50,896 nucleotides of DNA from Planctomycetota bacterium. GTDB lineage: Bacteria > Planctomycetota > JACOTG01. Positions 32,104 to 40,866 of the stretch are shown in pieces (the first letter of the stretch is position 1; each line of letters opens with the position of its first letter). Made by a program: the position numbers and the translations under genes. The stretch covers positions 1 to 50,896 of the forward strand of contig JACOTG010000018.1 in the NCBI GenBank assembly GCA_016178505.1, given 5' to 3'. The notes under the pieces are model-generated. The model was not told where the DNA came from. It did not search any database and saw only the letters and a program-made list of their open reading frames with translations.

Positions 32104-34815
32104 TCACTCCACGTGCAAACGAACCGCACCAACCTGTATGCTCGATCCGCGCCGGATCGGCGCTTCGGGCACCACGGCGCCACCATCCACGGAGACGCCG
32201 ATCGCCGAGCGGCAGGCAACGACCCCAGCGTCGCCGGTTCCGCAGATCTCGATCTCGCGCTCTGCAGCCGGGATCACGACATGACTCGACGCCGCCGACC
32301 CGAGGACGAGTCGGCCGTCCCGGCCACCCGACCAGAAAAGGAGCACGCGTTCGATTCCATCGACCGCCGTCGCTCCCTTGAGCAGGAGCATCGCGCTGCG
32401 GCTCTTCCCGGTCGGCAGCCGGAACTGGAGACGAACCGATTCGCCGAGACGCACCACGTCTCCATCCCGGAGGACCCGCTCGGAGACCCGAGTCGTCCCG
32501 ATGAACACGTCCTTCCCGGGTGCGGAGACGATGGTGTATTCGACGCCTCGGTGGAACGAGACCGTCCGGCGGATCTCGGCGTGGCGACTCGACACGCTGC
32601 CGAACAGGGAAAGCTCGTTCCCTCCAGACAGCACGTTGCCGATCGAAAGCCGATCGGCAAGCAAGACGAGGTACTCGCTCCCCTCTTCGACGCGCATGAC
32701 GAAGCTCGGTGCCAGTCCGGAATCGCGGGTCGTCCGTTCGCGCAAGTCGCGAAGACCTCGATGGGTGATTCCCGACAGCGTGGCGAGCTTTTGGCGCGCT
32801 TGGGTGACCTCTCGCCGTTGGAGATGCCCCTCGATGTCGTCGATCGCCCGATCGACTCCCTCTTCGCGCTCGAGCGAGGCACGGAGACGCGCGAGGTCGG
32901 GCTGATCCGCAAAGCGCGCTTCGAGCAGGTCGAGGGCGGCGCGGGCCGCGCGAAGGTCGCCTTCGCGAATGCCCCGCTCTGCGGCGTCGATGAACGGCTG
33001 CACTGTGCTCGATTCGTTCGCGACGCGCTCATTGACCGCGCGCATCCGCGCTTCGACGACGCTCGCGTCCGACGCCGCCAGCTCACCGATCAGCAACTGT
33101 GCGGCGCGGGCCGCAGTCGCGGCGGCCGCGAATCGGCGCTGACGCAGGAGTTCTTCGGCTTGATCGAGCTTCGCCTTCGCGAGCAACGATGCGACGCGGG
33201 CTCTCTCGCGAGTGCACACGCTGTGCGACGGGTCGAGCGTCAGTCCTTCGCCGTACCAGCGGTACGCCGATTCGACGTCTCCCTCGTGCTCCTTCGCGGC
33301 TCCCCAGTCGATCCGGTCGCGTACCGTGATCTCACGTTCGAGGCGCTCTCGGAGCGTCCGTGCAGACTCCGAGTCCGCATCGAGCTGGAGTGCTTCTCGG
33401 ATCCGCTCGAGCGCCGCAGTGAGTTGTTCACGGGAGGCGGCGCGTGACGCAGCGGCCGTGCCCTCGACTTGATTGACGAGAGTTCGCGCGCGCGCCGCGC
33501 GCGCATCGACGCCCCGAATTCCCTCCTCGGCAGCCTCGCGCGACGCCGAGCTGAGAAGGCGTGTGAAGAGAACGCGAGCCTCACCGAGTTTGCCGGCGTC
33601 GAGCGCGACGCGCGCCCGGTCGAGCCCGTCCGCTTCCGACTGAAGGAAGAGATCGATACCGGCAAGCTGGTCCTTCGCCGCTCGGTGCCCGGGGACGAGT
33701 CGAAGCACTTCCAGCAACCGGGCTCGAGCGTCCGACATCGCGCCGTCGCGGACGCGCTCGAGCGCTTCATCCAACAAACGGTCGCAGTCGCGGGCGCGCG
33801 ACTCGAACGCGCCGCTCTCCCGCGTGATGGAATCGAGTGGACCGAGGCAATCGCGAACCTGCTCGAGTGCGGAGATCGCTCCGACGAGATCGCCGGCGTC
33901 CGCTTTTTCTCGCGACGACTTCCAGAGCCGCGAAGCGCGCACCAAGCCCTCGAGATCTGCGCCGCGCAAGTCGGCCTCCCGAGCACGCCGGATCTGTGCC
34001 TCGGCATCGCTCAAGTCCCCGAGCGCGAGCGCCGCGCGGATGCGCTGCGTGGCGAGACTTTCCACGGCATTCCGGGCGGCCGCCACGAGCTCGTTCTCCG
34101 GGGGAAGGAACGCGCGAGCGCTCGCCAGAGCGTCTTCGGCATGCCCGGCGGTGAGCAAGGTCTGCACGCGCTCCAGGCGCGCTTGCCGCTCACGCGACTG
34201 GAGCTCCGACTCGAGATCGAGAAGGGCCGCATGATGGGAGAATCGCTCACGGGCCCGTTGGATGGCGTCGCGAGCCGCGTCGATGCGCCCGTCGCGAAGC
34301 GCTCGCCCTGCTTGTTCGACGAAGGCGTCCGCCTCCTCGATTCGGAGCGTCACTCGCACCAGGAGCATTTTCGCCTCAGGGACGTCCGACTCGATCAACC
34401 CCAGCTTGGAACGACCCTGGATGAGCAGGCCATCGCTCACGTCCTTTTGAGCCTCGGCCAAGATCTGTGCATGGAATCCGCGAAGTCCGTCGCGCCGATC
34501 GATGGCCTCTCGCACGTGTTTCTCGAGCGACGTCGCCTCGTCGAGCGAGCTTCCTTGAACGACGGGTTGCTCCGCGCTGGCAGGAGTTCCCAGGACCAAT
34601 TTCACGTCACGGTAGGCCTGCGAAAGGTCGTTGCGATCTCGCGCACGCCGCGCGCGGTCCAGGATCCCTTCGAGCGCAAGAACGCGAATGCTCTTCGCTT
34701 TCTGGTGTTGGCGGATCTTCGGATCGGAGGCGAGGTGAAGCGCTTCCTCGTACGCTTCCCGCTCGAGAGCCCGGCGAGCCTCCTGGAGCCGGATCCAACC
34801 CTCAAACACCGCCAT
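32104..34815 (-). CDS. Large helical-repeat protein with C-terminal FHA domain(s)
   Basis: 903 residues from the ATG at 34815, with GGGGAGG upstream and a 14-base overlap with the phosphatase gene. Residues 1-~690 are Ala/Arg/Glu-rich alpha-helical repeats resembling TPR/coiled-coil arrays. A forkhead-associated domain follows, visible as LSIGNVLSGGNELSLFG, then VSSRHAEI and VFIGTTRVSERVLRDGDVV; the Ser-Arg-His core fits phosphothreonine binding. The last ~90 residues (GRLVLGSAASSHVVIP and IQVGAVRLHVE) look like a second, degenerate FHA. It probably acts as a phosphopeptide-reading scaffold between kinase and phosphatase. Confidence 0.82.
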   Translation of the reverse strand: MAVFEGWIRLQEARRALEREAYEEALHLASDPKIRQHQKAKSIRVLALEGILDRARRARDRNDLSQAYRDVKLVLGTPASAEQPVVQGSSLDEATSLEKHVREAIDRRDGLRGFHAQILAEAQKDVSDGLLIQGRSKLGLIESDVPEAKMLLVRVTLRIEEADAFVEQAGRALRDGRIDAARDAIQRARERFSHHAALLDLESELQSRERQARLERVQTLLTAGHAEDALASARAFLPPENELVAAARNAVESLATQRIRAALALGDLSDAEAQIRRAREADLRGADLEGLVRASRLWKSSREKADAGDLVGAISALEQVRDCLGPLDSITRESGAFESRARDCDRLLDEALERVRDGAMSDARARLLEVLRLVPGHRAAKDQLAGIDLFLQSEADGLDRARVALDAGKLGEARVLFTRLLSSASREAAEEGIRGVDARAARARTLVNQVEGTAAASRAASREQLTAALERIREALQLDADSESARTLRERLEREITVRDRIDWGAAKEHEGDVESAYRWYGEGLTLDPSHSVCTRERARVASLLAKAKLDQAEELLRQRRFAAAATAARAAQLLIGELAASDASVVEARMRAVNERVANESSTVQPFIDAAERGIREGDLRAARAALDLLEARFADQPDLARLRASLEREEGVDRAIDDIEGHLQRREVTQARQKLATLSGITHRGLRDLRERTTRDSGLAPSFVMRVEEGSEYLVLLADRLSIGNVLSGGNELSLFGSVSSRHAEIRRTVSFHRGVEYTIVSAPGKDVFIGTTRVSERVLRDGDVVRLGESVRLQFRLPTGKSRSAMLLLKGATAVDGIERVLLFWSGGRDGRLVLGSAASSHVVIPAAEREIEICGTGDAGVVACRSAIGVSVDGGAVVPEAPIRRGSSIQVGAVRLHVE

Positions 34816-35584
34816 TCGAGACCTCCCCGACGAAGACGGCGACTGCAGTCGTGTTGTCTGCGTCCGGACTTCGCGCCGCTCGCGACAGGAGCGCGCGTAC
34901 CCATTCGCGCGGGGTCGACGCAGTCCGGGACGCGAGAAGCACGCTGCGCTCCTCTCTCGACTTGAGCAAGCCATCGGTAGCGAGGAGGAATCGGTCTCCG
35001 GGCCGAACTTCGACCTCTCCTACCTGAAGGATCAACTCCGGAGCTCCCAAGTAGGAGAAGAGCGAGTGGCGGAATGGACTCGAACGGTACTCGCGTTCCG
35101 TCAAGCGCCCCGCTCGACGGAGCTGCGACGCAACCGTGTGGTCCTCGGTCAAAACGACCAAGCGATCACCGCGAAGCTGGAAAAGGGACGAGTCGCCGGC
35201 GTGGACGAAGGTCGCGTGGCCGCCATGGAACCTCGCCACCGTGACCGTCGTCCCCATGCCTTCGAGGCTCGCGTCCTCGGAGCCTCGTTCGCAGATCCGA
35301 CGGTGAGCCCCGAGCACCACTTCCCGAAGCACGCCAGACGCGTCGCGGAGCTCGAATTCGCGAACCGTGTCGAAGAAATGCGCGAGCGAGTCGACGGCGA
35401 TCCGCGCGGCCTCGGCCCCACCCGCATGGCCCCCGAGGCCATCCGCAACCGCGAAGAGGGATCCGCGACCCCGTGCGCGGACGATTGGATGGCGAGTATC
35501 GAGAAGGACGAACGCATCTTGATTCGAGGGCCGCCCGCCCCGAACCGAATCGCCGTACGCTTCGAGACCGAGCGAACCCACCAT
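34802..35584 (-). CDS. PP2C-type serine/threonine phosphatase
   Basis: 260 residues from the ATG at 35584, which has no good ribosome site. The PP2C metal and catalytic motifs are present: RPSNQDAF, FAVADGLGGHAGGAEAA, GMGTTVTVA, FVHAGDSSLFQL, LLATDGLLKS and DNTTAVAV. A promoter and a short leader precede it, making it the first gene of the cassette that continues with the FHA protein. It would reverse the action of a Ser/Thr kinase such as the one encoded 4 kb downstream. It belongs to the stand-alone bacterial PrpC/Stp group rather than the sensor-fused SpoIIE group. Confidence 0.9.
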   Translation of the reverse strand: MVGSLGLEAYGDSVRGGRPSNQDAFVLLDTRHPIVRARGRGSLFAVADGLGGHAGGAEAARIAVDSLAHFFDTVREFELRDASGVLREVVLGAHRRICERGSEDASLEGMGTTVTVARFHGGHATFVHAGDSSLFQLRGDRLVVLTEDHTVASQLRRAGRLTEREYRSSPFRHSLFSYLGAPELILQVGEVEVRPGDRFLLATDGLLKSREERSVLLASRTASTPREWVRALLSRAARSPDADNTTAVAVFVGEVSNGGV

Positions 35585-35639
35585 GGACGTTCGGGCCCCA
35601 GTTGAGAAATCGATTGGGAAGTGAAAATCAGGGCCCCGT

Positions 35640-35668
35640 ATTCTGCCTCGTTCAGGAGTTATTTCCAG
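35640..35668 (-). promoter_or_regulatory. Putative promoter of the PP2C-FHA cassette
   Basis: On the minus strand, CTGGAA (35668-35663), a 17-base spacer and CAGAAT (35645-35640), followed by ACGGGGCCC. This gives a leader of about 50 bases before the ATG at 35584. Confidence 0.4.
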
Positions 35669-35694
35669 GCGTTTGAATGCGTGATCCAAAGAGA

Positions 35695-35725
35695 AGCCCT
35701 CGCGGCCGCTACGACCGCGAGGGCT
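35695..35725 (-). terminator. Intrinsic terminator of the large repeat exoprotein gene
   Basis: A perfect 11-base-pair stem AGCCCTCGCGG/CCGCGAGGGCT with a 9-base loop lies 32 bases after the stop at 35758. On the minus strand the stem is followed by TCTCTTT. Confidence 0.75.
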
Positions 35726-35757
35726 TCGAATCGCTCAGAAAGTGAAATTACCGACGA

Positions 35758-38187
35758 CTAGTCGACGTGGAACGACCACGGCCGAGTCTCGGCATCCTCA
35801 CCCGCTTGGTTGCCCGGGAACGCAGCGCGCGCAGGCGGCTGGCTCGGGTGCTCCTCGAAGACGTTCAGGCAGTTCAGATTGTGCCGGTTTCGGTTCACGA
35901 AGAACTCGATCACCTCGGCGCCGAAAACGTCGAGCGTGCCGGAGAGATTGAATCTCACTCCGGTACCGGTTTCAGGTCGCAGCTGAACGCCGCAATCTGG
36001 CTGCGTGTCGCCGTCGACGTCCGGGCACACACCCGGATCGAACTCGACGACCTTGAAGTAGTCGAAATCGCCAGTCCCGAGGCGAGCGTGTGCGCTGTTG
36101 AACATGAGCGCAACCGTCGTCTCGTACGGCTTCCCGTTGGTGCTGGGCGGGAAGAGACTGCCCGAGTAGAAGACGTCGTTGAGGATCAGGCGCGGTGCGC
36201 GCGCGGGCGAGACTGGCAGGCAAATGTCCTCGCCCGTCACCGGAGCGCCCGGCGGACAGAGCGGATTTCGGCGGACGAAGAAGTAGTCGATCATCACGCC
36301 GTTCGGAAGTCCGCACGACGGAACTTTGATCTTGTCGACGACCACGAGGTCTTCGGGATCGACCGCGCCCGGATTCGCGTCGACCGGGAACGTGTAGACC
36401 TCGGCATCCGGCAATCCGCACTCACCGAGGCCCGGGGCCGAGTCGGCGAGGCACTGCGCGGTCGTGGTCCAGGCGTCTTCGTCGATCGGGGGCGCGTCGC
36501 ATGCCGAAGGCACGCACGGGCCGAGCGACTTCTGGAGGTTGCCGCCGGGGCTGGTGGCGAAGCTCGTGATCTCGATCGTGTAGGTCACGCCAGCGATCGC
36601 GTTGAACGTGAGGAACGACTGCAGCGTGCCTGCGCACGGCCCAGCGGCTCCCGAGTCATCGTCGCACGCAATCTCCGTCAGCGAACCGCAAGCGCCGGTG
36701 AATACCGACGCGACCGTGTCGTAGTCGGATCCGCAGGTGTTGAGGAGGATCGATGCGGACTGCGCGGGCGTCCACGTGAACCAGACCGAATGGCTGTTCG
36801 CGTTCGGGCCACCGAAGGTGCAGGCCTGAGCCGGATCCGTGACGTTGGTCGTCCCGGTGTTGGTGGTCTGAGAGCACGTGATCGGGAACGGCCCAGCTGG
36901 AGGAAGAGCCGTCGCGTTCGCGCACTCGTCGTTCGGCGGAGGCGTCGGGCCGGTGCCGCAGTCGAGCCGCCAGTTGAGAGTGCCGCCGCCCGGGGTCGCG
37001 AAGTCCGTAACCTCGATGAGGTACGTCGTGCTGGCCGTTGCCGTCCACGTGACTCCCGACTGGAGAGTGCCGCCGCAATTCGGGCTGCCACCGTCGTCGT
37101 TGCATGCGATCTCGGTTCCGATCGCGGCGCACGTGCCGGTGAACACCGACAGAACGGTGTCATAACCGCTCGTGCACGTCTCGAAGCCGGCCAAGCAGCC
37201 GGCGGTCGGGGTCCAACTGAACCAGACCGAGTTCGAGTTCTGTGCGGCGCCACCGAACGTGCAAGCCTGCAACGGATCGGTCACGTCGGTCGTCGCCAGC
37301 GTCGTGCCTTCGGTTCCCGTGACGGGGAACGGCCCCGCTCCGGGGAGAACGGTTGCCGCCGCGCACGTGTCGTTGCCCGGAGGCGTCGGCAGCGAAATGT
37401 TGAGCGTGCCGGTTCCGGTCGCTCCCGAGAAGCCGTCGACCTCGATGCGGTAGGTCGTGCCGGACGTCAGCGCCGTGCTGAGGGACGACTGAAGACCGCA
37501 GAAATCGTCGTTGCACGCGACGTTGACGTACGGCCCACAGGCCGGACCCGTCCAAACGCCGAGCAACGTGTCGTACGTCGACCCGCAGCAGTCGATCTGG
37601 TAAGTCCCGCTCGAAGCCGGGGTGAACTGGAACCAAAGACTGTTGAACGGCGTGCCGCCACCGCCGCACGGATACGTCGGATCCGATGCCTGAGCGGTCG
37701 CACACGTGTTGTCGAACGGGAAGCTGCCGAGGCCGGCGATGGTCGGCGTCGCACAAGCGTCGTTCGTGGGTGGCGTGACGCCGAGAATAGGTCCGTTCGT
37801 CTCATCGCCTGGATGGGCCTTGCCGGCCGGCGGAAGCTGATGATCGAGCCGGAGCTTCTCTTCGACATCGACGTCGTGCGTGCGAAGCGCAGCGACCTTC
37901 GACTCCAACTGAGCCGGCGTGAGATCCGGGCCGCCCGCGACCTGACGGCGAATCTGCTCGCGCGTCATCGGATGCTGGCTGTCGCCGACCTTCACGACCT
38001 TGAAAACGGACGGATCGTTTCCGTTTACCACGTCTGCGCCCTCGAAGATCCGGTCGAGAGCGGCCTTGGGCGTCATGGGATGCGCGGCCGAGCCGGTCGA
38101 CTGTGCAACCACCGGCAGGCTCAAGAGACCGGCCGTGATACACAGTCCGGCTCCGATCGCGATACAGCGCACTGGGTGCCTCGTCAT
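35758..38187 (-). CDS. Large secreted repeat protein with shared C-terminal domain
   Basis: 809 residues from the ATG at 38187, with AAAGGAG upstream. There is a signal peptide (CIAIGAGLCITAGLLSLPVV, cut near VAQS). An N-terminal region (~30-130) precedes three repeats of about 125 residues, each opening with P-P-x-N-D-(A/T/E)-C and containing a (Y/S)DT-x-x-(G/S)V-(W/F)-TG phrase and an (I/V)ACNDD or IACDDD phrase, like pre-peptidase C-terminal-type jelly rolls. Each repeat is Cys-rich. The last ~240 residues (from AEVYTFPVDANPG to TRPWSFHVD) match a domain in the protein at 43898-44983, including GEDIC, CPDVDGD, FFVNRN and CLNVFEEHP. Function unknown. Confidence 0.82.
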   Translation of the reverse strand: MTRHPVRCIAIGAGLCITAGLLSLPVVAQSTGSAAHPMTPKAALDRIFEGADVVNGNDPSVFKVVKVGDSQHPMTREQIRRQVAGGPDLTPAQLESKVAALRTHDVDVEEKLRLDHQLPPAGKAHPGDETNGPILGVTPPTNDACATPTIAGLGSFPFDNTCATAQASDPTYPCGGGGTPFNSLWFQFTPASSGTYQIDCCGSTYDTLLGVWTGPACGPYVNVACNDDFCGLQSSLSTALTSGTTYRIEVDGFSGATGTGTLNISLPTPPGNDTCAAATVLPGAGPFPVTGTEGTTLATTDVTDPLQACTFGGAAQNSNSVWFSWTPTAGCLAGFETCTSGYDTVLSVFTGTCAAIGTEIACNDDGGSPNCGGTLQSGVTWTATASTTYLIEVTDFATPGGGTLNWRLDCGTGPTPPPNDECANATALPPAGPFPITCSQTTNTGTTNVTDPAQACTFGGPNANSHSVWFTWTPAQSASILLNTCGSDYDTVASVFTGACGSLTEIACDDDSGAAGPCAGTLQSFLTFNAIAGVTYTIEITSFATSPGGNLQKSLGPCVPSACDAPPIDEDAWTTTAQCLADSAPGLGECGLPDAEVYTFPVDANPGAVDPEDLVVVDKIKVPSCGLPNGVMIDYFFVRRNPLCPPGAPVTGEDICLPVSPARAPRLILNDVFYSGSLFPPSTNGKPYETTVALMFNSAHARLGTGDFDYFKVVEFDPGVCPDVDGDTQPDCGVQLRPETGTGVRFNLSGTLDVFGAEVIEFFVNRNRHNLNCLNVFEEHPSQPPARAAFPGNQAGEDAETRPWSFHVD

Positions 38188-38785
38188 GCGGAAGCTCCTT
38201 TTTCTCCGAACAGCGCGATTGCTCGCCGCCCGCAATCGCACGACCCCTGAGTGGCGTTCCCGAGTTCGAGCGGCGCCGACCCCCGGCGGGGAGAGCACGG
38301 GCCGCAATACCCCACGAATGCGGGGAGAACTCCTACAAAATCTCCTGGCGCTCCTAGCAAGCGCCAACGTACCAGCGCGACCCAACTGAAGCAATAGTTC
38401 ACGACTCAAAAACTCGAACGCTCGGGTGCAGAACGGCGGAGGCGTCGACGGTTCAGTCGGTGCCGGTGAGAGTCTCTCCCAGAGTGCGTGGCGTCCATGA
38501 CAGCCGAGGCAGAGTCGCACAGGATCCGAGTTCTTCGAACGAACCGCGCGAGGACGCGACGTCCGGGATCTTCTGAAAAAACCGAACGGCTGGTCCGGTG
38601 TTCAGTGTCGCCATCTTGGAGATCCTCGATGCCACCGTAGCCACGAACCGGTCTCATCGCGATGACGATCGACGAACCCCGGTCACCGCGATGCTCCGTC
38701 CCCTTGCGCTCCTTGATAGAATGCCGCCCCGCGATCGGGGTCGAATGACGAACCGACCGCAGCAGACGAGATGGAAAAGGAATTC
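38188..38785. other. 598-base divergent intergenic region
   Basis: It separates the secreted repeat protein (minus) from rlmN (plus). It holds a perfect GGCGCT/AGCGCC hairpin (38347-38365) and the -10 box at 38717. Minus-strand frames here contain one CLGCH string, but there is no supported gene. The rest shows nothing recognisable. Confidence 0.5.
38717..38722 (+). promoter_or_regulatory. -10 box before rlmN
   Basis: TAGAAT followed by GCCGCCCC, 64 bases before the ATG. No convincing -35 is present. Confidence 0.35.
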
Positions 38786-39928
38786 ATGGCCGATCTGCCA
38801 CCCACGCATCAACGGAACCCCGCGCTCGGCGACAGCCGGCGTCAATCCACGCGAGAAGCGATGACCCAACCCGCTCAAACGAAGAGTTTCTTGTCGCTGC
38901 AGCGCGATGCACTCGTCGCCGAGCTCGGCCGCCTCGGGCAGCCGGCGTTTCGGGCGAAACAGATCCGACAGTGGATCTATCGGCGGCACGCTCCCGGGTA
39001 CGACGCGATGACGGACCTGCCCGGTCCGCTTCGAAAAACCCTCGAAGGCTCGCTGCCGCTCTACTCGAGCCGCATCGAGCAAACTCAGGACGATCCAGAC
39101 GGTACTCGCAAGATCCTCGTGAGACTCGCGCCGGGCGACAGCGTCGAGGCCGTCCTGATCCCGGCCCCCGATCGAATGACCGCGTGCCTTTCGACCCAAG
39201 TGGGTTGTCCGATCGCGTGCATCTTCTGTGCGAGCGGAAAGGCCGGCTTGCAGCGCAATCTCGAAGCACACGAAATCGTTGAGCAACTCCTTCACCTCGA
39301 CCGATTGGTGCCGCGCACCGACGACGACGATCGACGCATCGATCACATCGTGGTGATGGGGATGGGCGAGCCGCTGCTGAACCTGGCCAACCTGATGCGC
39401 GCGCTGGAATCGATTCAGGCGCCCGACGGATATGGTCTAGGCGCGCGACGAATCACGGTCTCCACTTCGGGATTGCCCGACCGGATCCGCGCACTTGCAA
39501 ACATGGGCTACGCTTTCAATCTCGCCGTGTCCCTGCACGCACCGGACGACGCACTGCGGTCGAAGCTCGTGCCCGTGAATCGCGGGATCGGCGACATCCT
39601 CGATGCAGCACGCGAGTACGTCACGAAAACCGGGAGAGAGGTCACGATCGAATACGTGCTCATCCGCCGAATCAACGATCGCCCCGATCAGGCGCGCAAG
39701 CTCGCATGGGCACTGAAGGATCTGCGCTGCAACATCAATCTCATCCCGTACAACTCGATCGACGAACCGGGACTCGAACCGCCGAGCGATTCGGACTGCG
39801 AGGCATTCGCGGCGGTGCTACGACGAGAGGGATTTCCCGTTCACGTGCGTCATCAGCGCGGTGACCGAATCGCCGCCGCGTGCGGCCAGTTGCGCGCGGC
39901 CACAGAGGCAGGCAAGTTCGCGCGCTAG
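38786..39928 (+). CDS. rlmN: 23S rRNA (adenine2503-C2)-methyltransferase / tRNA A37 methyltransferase
   Basis: 380 residues from the ATG at 38786, with AAAAGGA about 5 bases upstream (an ATG at 38771 is in frame without a site). The radical SAM cluster motif CPIACIFC (Cys141, 145, 148) carries the usual RlmN spacing. Other family motifs are FRAKQIRQWIY, VMGMGEPLLN, VSTSGLPDRI, AVSLHAPDD and the catalytic Cys in AACGQL near the end. It methylates A2503 of 23S rRNA and A37 of some tRNAs. The stop codon shares a CTAG with the stop of the convergent nuclease gene. Confidence 0.95.
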   Translation: MADLPPTHQRNPALGDSRRQSTREAMTQPAQTKSFLSLQRDALVAELGRLGQPAFRAKQIRQWIYRRHAPGYDAMTDLPGPLRKTLEGSLPLYSSRIEQTQDDPDGTRKILVRLAPGDSVEAVLIPAPDRMTACLSTQVGCPIACIFCASGKAGLQRNLEAHEIVEQLLHLDRLVPRTDDDDRRIDHIVVMGMGEPLLNLANLMRALESIQAPDGYGLGARRITVSTSGLPDRIRALANMGYAFNLAVSLHAPDDALRSKLVPVNRGIGDILDAAREYVTKTGREVTIEYVLIRRINDRPDQARKLAWALKDLRCNINLIPYNSIDEPGLEPPSDSDCEAFAAVLRREGFPVHVRHQRGDRIAAACGQLRAATEAGKFAR

Positions 39929-40845
39929 CGTGCGAACGAATGCTCGGGTCGGCACGCTTCCCGAAACACACAACGCGCGCACACGCGCAAATCGTCGAGC
40001 TGCGGAAAGTCTTCGACGCGCGCAGCATTGGACGCCACGTCGACCAGCAATGAGCGCATGCGCTCAACCGATGCGTTGATCGACTTCAGCGCTTCCTGAA
40101 TTTCAGGCGCGGAAATGAAACGCTCATCGGCAACCGCGTCGCCGAGGTATGCGATCACGATCCGAATCCCATCGGGCGCCACGCCCCACTTTCGACCGGC
40201 GAATGCTGCATAGCAGGCGAGCTGCAAGGCGTCGCGCTCCGTCGCCTTTCCCGTCTTCCAGTCGAACAGGTAGTGGAGCCCGTCACGGCGCAGCGCAAAA
40301 TCGGGTTTCACGAACACGCGGACGCCGCCGAGATCGAACGAGTCCAGGTCCTCGACCGAGAGGAAGTCCTCGGGGCGGCTCTCGCGAATCAGCGGGTACC
40401 ATCGAAGGGCGAAAAAACGGTCGATGCACCCGAACGCTTTGGCGCGCAGCTCGTCGATGCGTTCCGATTCCGGCATCGGCCCGTAGTAGTGCTCGAAGAG
40501 GCACGAGTACCGCTTGGGCTCGTCGCGCCATCGTTCTCCACGCGACTCCGACCATGACTGATTGAGCAGAGTTCGAACCCTCTCGCGCGCCGCCGTCGGG
40601 CTCGGCGTGCGGCCCGAACGAATCTCTCGCAAGATCTCCTCGATCGTCGTGTGGACCGCCGTGCCGATCTCGAGGTGGAGGTTCTTGATCTGTTTGAGGC
40701 GGTAGAGTTGGCGTGCGGGCTCGGGCGCCGTCGCGCTCCAACCACCCCACGAGCCATAGTATTGGTAGAAGTACTTCCGCCGGCATTCGTCGAACGTTTC
40801 GTGCCGTGACTTCGACCACGAGAATTCGTTTTTCAGTTCCGCCAC
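39925..40845 (-). CDS. PD-(D/E)XK nuclease with Cas4/AddB-like iron-sulfur cysteines
   Basis: 306 residues from GTG at 40845. A PD-(D/E)XK core is visible: GTAVHTTIEEIL, then VKPDFALRRDG and LFDWKTGK, followed by QLACYAAFAG. Cysteines in DECRRKYFYQYY near the N-terminus and the C-terminal CARCVFREAC match the four-Cys iron-sulfur staple of Cas4, AddB and RecB-like nucleases. There are no cas genes or helicase domains nearby, so it is more likely a repair or processing exonuclease than a CRISPR Cas4. It starts 21 bases after the SIS-domain stop and is probably co-transcribed with it. Confidence 0.8.
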   Translation of the reverse strand: MAELKNEFSWSKSRHETFDECRRKYFYQYYGSWGGWSATAPEPARQLYRLKQIKNLHLEIGTAVHTTIEEILREIRSGRTPSPTAARERVRTLLNQSWSESRGERWRDEPKRYSCLFEHYYGPMPESERIDELRAKAFGCIDRFFALRWYPLIRESRPEDFLSVEDLDSFDLGGVRVFVKPDFALRRDGLHYLFDWKTGKATERDALQLACYAAFAGRKWGVAPDGIRIVIAYLGDAVADERFISAPEIQEALKSINASVERMRSLLVDVASNAARVEDFPQLDDLRVCARCVFREACRPEHSFAR

Positions 40846-40866
40846 GCGCTCACGCTCGACGCTCCG

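Noticed and set aside
35767..38250. 827-codon open frame on the plus strand
   Set aside because: It is antisense to the secreted repeat protein, is extremely Arg/Glu-rich without domains or a ribosome site, and arises from GC-rich codon bias of the true gene.
38420..38520. CLGCH haem-like motif on the minus strand upstream of the secreted repeat protein
   Set aside because: A single motif in a short frame with no signal peptide, start or other cytochrome features; treated as chance or at most an unprovable remnant.
39925..40845. CRISPR-associated cas4
   Set aside because: No repeats, cas1, cas2 or effector genes are present anywhere in the window.
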